Shown here in pieces: positions 6,646-7,708 of a DNA stretch of 7,708 bases. Source of the stretch: Polyangia bacterium (GTDB lineage: Bacteria > Myxococcota_A > Polyangia > Polyangiales > Polyangiaceae). Each line of letters begins with the position of its first letter. The first letter of the stretch is position 1. A program made the translations under genes and the position numbers. The stretch covers positions 1-7,708 of the forward strand of contig JAUILJ010000364.1 in the NCBI GenBank assembly GCA_030433055.1, given 5' to 3'. The notes under the pieces were generated by a model. That model was not told the DNA's origin. It worked only from the letters and a program-made list of their open reading frames with translations, and did not search any database.

Positions 6646-6888
6646 TTAAGCCCCATCAGTTCCGCCCCGACGAGCGGGCGCACCAACTACTTCGCGCCGT
6701 TGAGGCGCGAACAGACGCGGTCAAGCCAAGCCCACGTGAGGGGGCGTGGAGTTACCGAAGTCTAGCTCAACCTCACACGCGCCCGAAACGCTGTGCGCGC
6801 AGGACCAGTGTATCCTGGTGGAGCTATACCTGTTCGTCGTGCTAGGCATCCCCCTGACGCACCGCCCGGCGTCGTGTTGGCGAGTCTT
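6646..6888. promoter_or_regulatory. Divergent intergenic region between the VWA lipoprotein and SDR genes
   Basis: These 243 bases separate two divergent starts and must hold both promoters. On the minus strand TTGACC (6724-6719) resembles a -35 box, but the hexamer 17 bases on, AACGGC, is a poor -10. Other elements are an inverted repeat CGCCC/GGGCG (6663-6667 and 6676-6680), the palindrome CACGTG (about 6734-6739), and ACCAG/CTGGT (6804-6808 and 6815-6819, 6-base spacer) upstream of the SDR gene. I see no convincing small gene here. Confidence 0.4.
6691..6711. promoter_or_regulatory. Perfect 8-bp inverted repeat upstream of the VWA lipoprotein gene
   Basis: TTCGCGCC (6691-6698) and GGCGCGAA (6704-6711) are exact reverse complements separated by 5 bases, 46 bases upstream of the lipoprotein start. 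The spacing suits either a regulator operator or a 5'-leader hairpin. If the TTGACC at 6724-6719 is a real -35 box, the repeat would sit over the -10 and start site, as expected for a repressor. Confidence 0.45.
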
Positions 6889-7708
6889 ATGTCCTTGGTG
6901 GCCCCCCTCACTGGCAAAGTTGCTGTAATCACCGGAGCTTCGGCGGGGATTGGCCTCGCGATCAGCCGCGAACTCTGGCGCGGAGGAGCGACGCTGGTGG
7001 TGGGCGCTCGTCGCACATCCCGCTTGGATGAACTGGCCGCCGAATTGGGTGAGCGAGTCGTCCCGCTCGCATTGGACGTGAGCGATCGAGCGAGCTGCGC
7101 GCGCTTCGTCGAGCAGGCGATCGAGCGCTGCGGGGCGCCGGACATCCTGGTCAACAACGCGGGATTGGCGCGGGGACTGGCGTCGGTGGTCGAAGCGGAC
7201 GAGGCGGACTGGCGGGAGATGGTCGAAGCCAACCTGATGGGCTTGATGCGCATCACTCAGGCCTTCTTGCCTTCCATGATCGCGCGCGGCCGAGGAGACC
7301 TGGTGCAGATCAGCTCAGTGGCAGGTCTGCAGCCGTACCCCAAAGGGGCTGCTTACTGCGCGACCAAGGCTGCTGTAGACGCCTTCAGCTTTGCGCTGCG
7401 TCGCGAGCTCATCGGTACCGGCCTGCGCCAGCTCGTGATCCAGCCGGGGATGGTGGAGACGGAGTTCTCTGAAGTGCGTTTTCATGGGGATACAGAGCGC
7501 GCAAAGCAGGTCTACCACGGCGTTCAGCCGCTCTCCGCGCAAGACGTCGCCGAGTCGGTCTACTTCGCAGTGACGCGGCCGCCCCATGTTTCCATCCAAA
7601 CGCTACTGATCATGCCGACCGCCCAGGTGACGGCTACCGAGACCGCACGGCAACCCTCCCCACAAGGACCGAAGGCCGCCCGTTCCGCGTCCGCATCCGA
7701 GCCGAAGG
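6889..7708 (+). CDS. YdfG-like short-chain dehydrogenase/reductase (3' end outside window)
   Basis: 273 residues are visible from ATG 6889; GTG 6874 and TTG 6877 are in-frame alternatives, but the ATG fits the family's usual N-terminus, with GGCGAG just upstream. It is a classical SDR: cofactor loop TGASAGIG (15-22), GARR (39-42) favouring NADPH, LDV (62-64), NNAG (89-92), Asn115, catalytic Ser143 in ISSVAG, and Tyr156 and Lys160 in AAYCATK. The PGMVETEFSEVRFHGD element (186-201) and LSAQDVAESVYFAVTRPPHV (215-234) followed by MPTAQ resemble E. coli YdfG (3-hydroxy acid/serine dehydrogenase) nearly to its end. It therefore probably acts on a small hydroxy acid or related carbonyl substrate, though substrate is poorly predicted in this family. 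Beyond the normal C-terminus (about residue 248) a Pro/Ala/Ser-rich extension of at least 25 residues runs off the window, which YdfG lacks. It is divergent from the VWA lipoprotein gene. Confidence 0.9.
   Translation, partial: MSLVAPLTGKVAVITGASAGIGLAISRELWRGGATLVVGARRTSRLDELAAELGERVVPLALDVSDRASCARFVEQAIERCGAPDILVNNAGLARGLASVVEADEADWREMVEANLMGLMRITQAFLPSMIARGRGDLVQISSVAGLQPYPKGAAYCATKAAVDAFSFALRRELIGTGLRQLVIQPGMVETEFSEVRFHGDTERAKQVYHGVQPLSAQDVAESVYFAVTRPPHVSIQTLLIMPTAQVTATETARQPSPQGPKAARSASASEPK

Noticed and set aside
6733..6740. CACGTG palindrome as a specific regulator site
   Set aside because: A 6-base palindrome is expected by chance in GC-rich DNA and has no supporting context.
6762..7256. 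164-codon open frame on the minus strand
   Set aside because: It is antisense to the SDR gene, which has a full set of catalytic motifs on the plus strand; the antisense translation is Arg/Ser/Ala-rich and featureless.
1..7708. Defence system, mobile element, CRISPR array or tRNA
   Set aside because: No nuclease, transposase, integrase, toxin-antitoxin pair, repeat-spacer array or tRNA-like cloverleaf was seen; the genes fit ordinary chromosomal envelope, signalling and metabolic functions.

Overview
The window looks like chromosomal DNA of a GC-rich, Gram-negative deltaproteobacterium-type organism, most plausibly a myxobacterium (Myxococcota, perhaps Polyangiales). The reasons are strong G/C preference at third codon positions, an FHA protein, a lipoprotein combining Asp-rich thrombospondin-type-3-like calcium repeats with a von Willebrand A domain, and a short Omp85-family outer-membrane protein. 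This placement is inferred from gene content; no marker gene is present. I see no rRNA, tRNA, CRISPR array, insertion sequence, integrase or phage gene.

Layout. (1) 3-716 (+): 3' part of a gene whose protein has an FHA phosphothreonine-binding domain followed by a degenerate GGDEF domain. (2) 833-1540 (+): a single-pass membrane protein of unknown function with a Gly-rich cytoplasmic N-terminus and a four-cysteine extracytoplasmic domain. (3) 4564-1495 (-): a tightly packed three-gene operon, in order a single-POTRA Omp85/BamA-like barrel (4564-2858), a secreted DUF4390-like protein (2861-2112) and a precorrin-2 dehydrogenase/sirohydrochlorin ferrochelatase-type protein (2115-1495). Both junctions are 4-base ATGA stop/start overlaps, and the last gene overlaps the end of gene 2 tail to tail by 46 bp. 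(4) 6645-4675 (-): a VWA-domain, calcium-repeat lipoprotein. (5) 6889-7708 (+): a YdfG-like short-chain dehydrogenase/reductase, running off the window and transcribed divergently from the lipoprotein gene.

How they fit together. The Omp85-like and DUF4390-like proteins both carry export signals and are translationally coupled, which suggests a shared envelope role. The siroheme enzyme in the same operon is cytoplasmic and has no obvious mechanistic link. The VWA lipoprotein is probably surface or envelope located. The FHA/degenerate-GGDEF protein is probably a phospho-dependent signalling adaptor and not an enzyme.

Nothing here amounts to a clear new defence or mobile system. The points most worth following are the catalytically dead FHA-GGDEF protein, the minimal Omp85-DUF4390 operon, the poly-lysine/CTT repeat at a stop/start junction, and a perfect inverted repeat upstream of the VWA lipoprotein.
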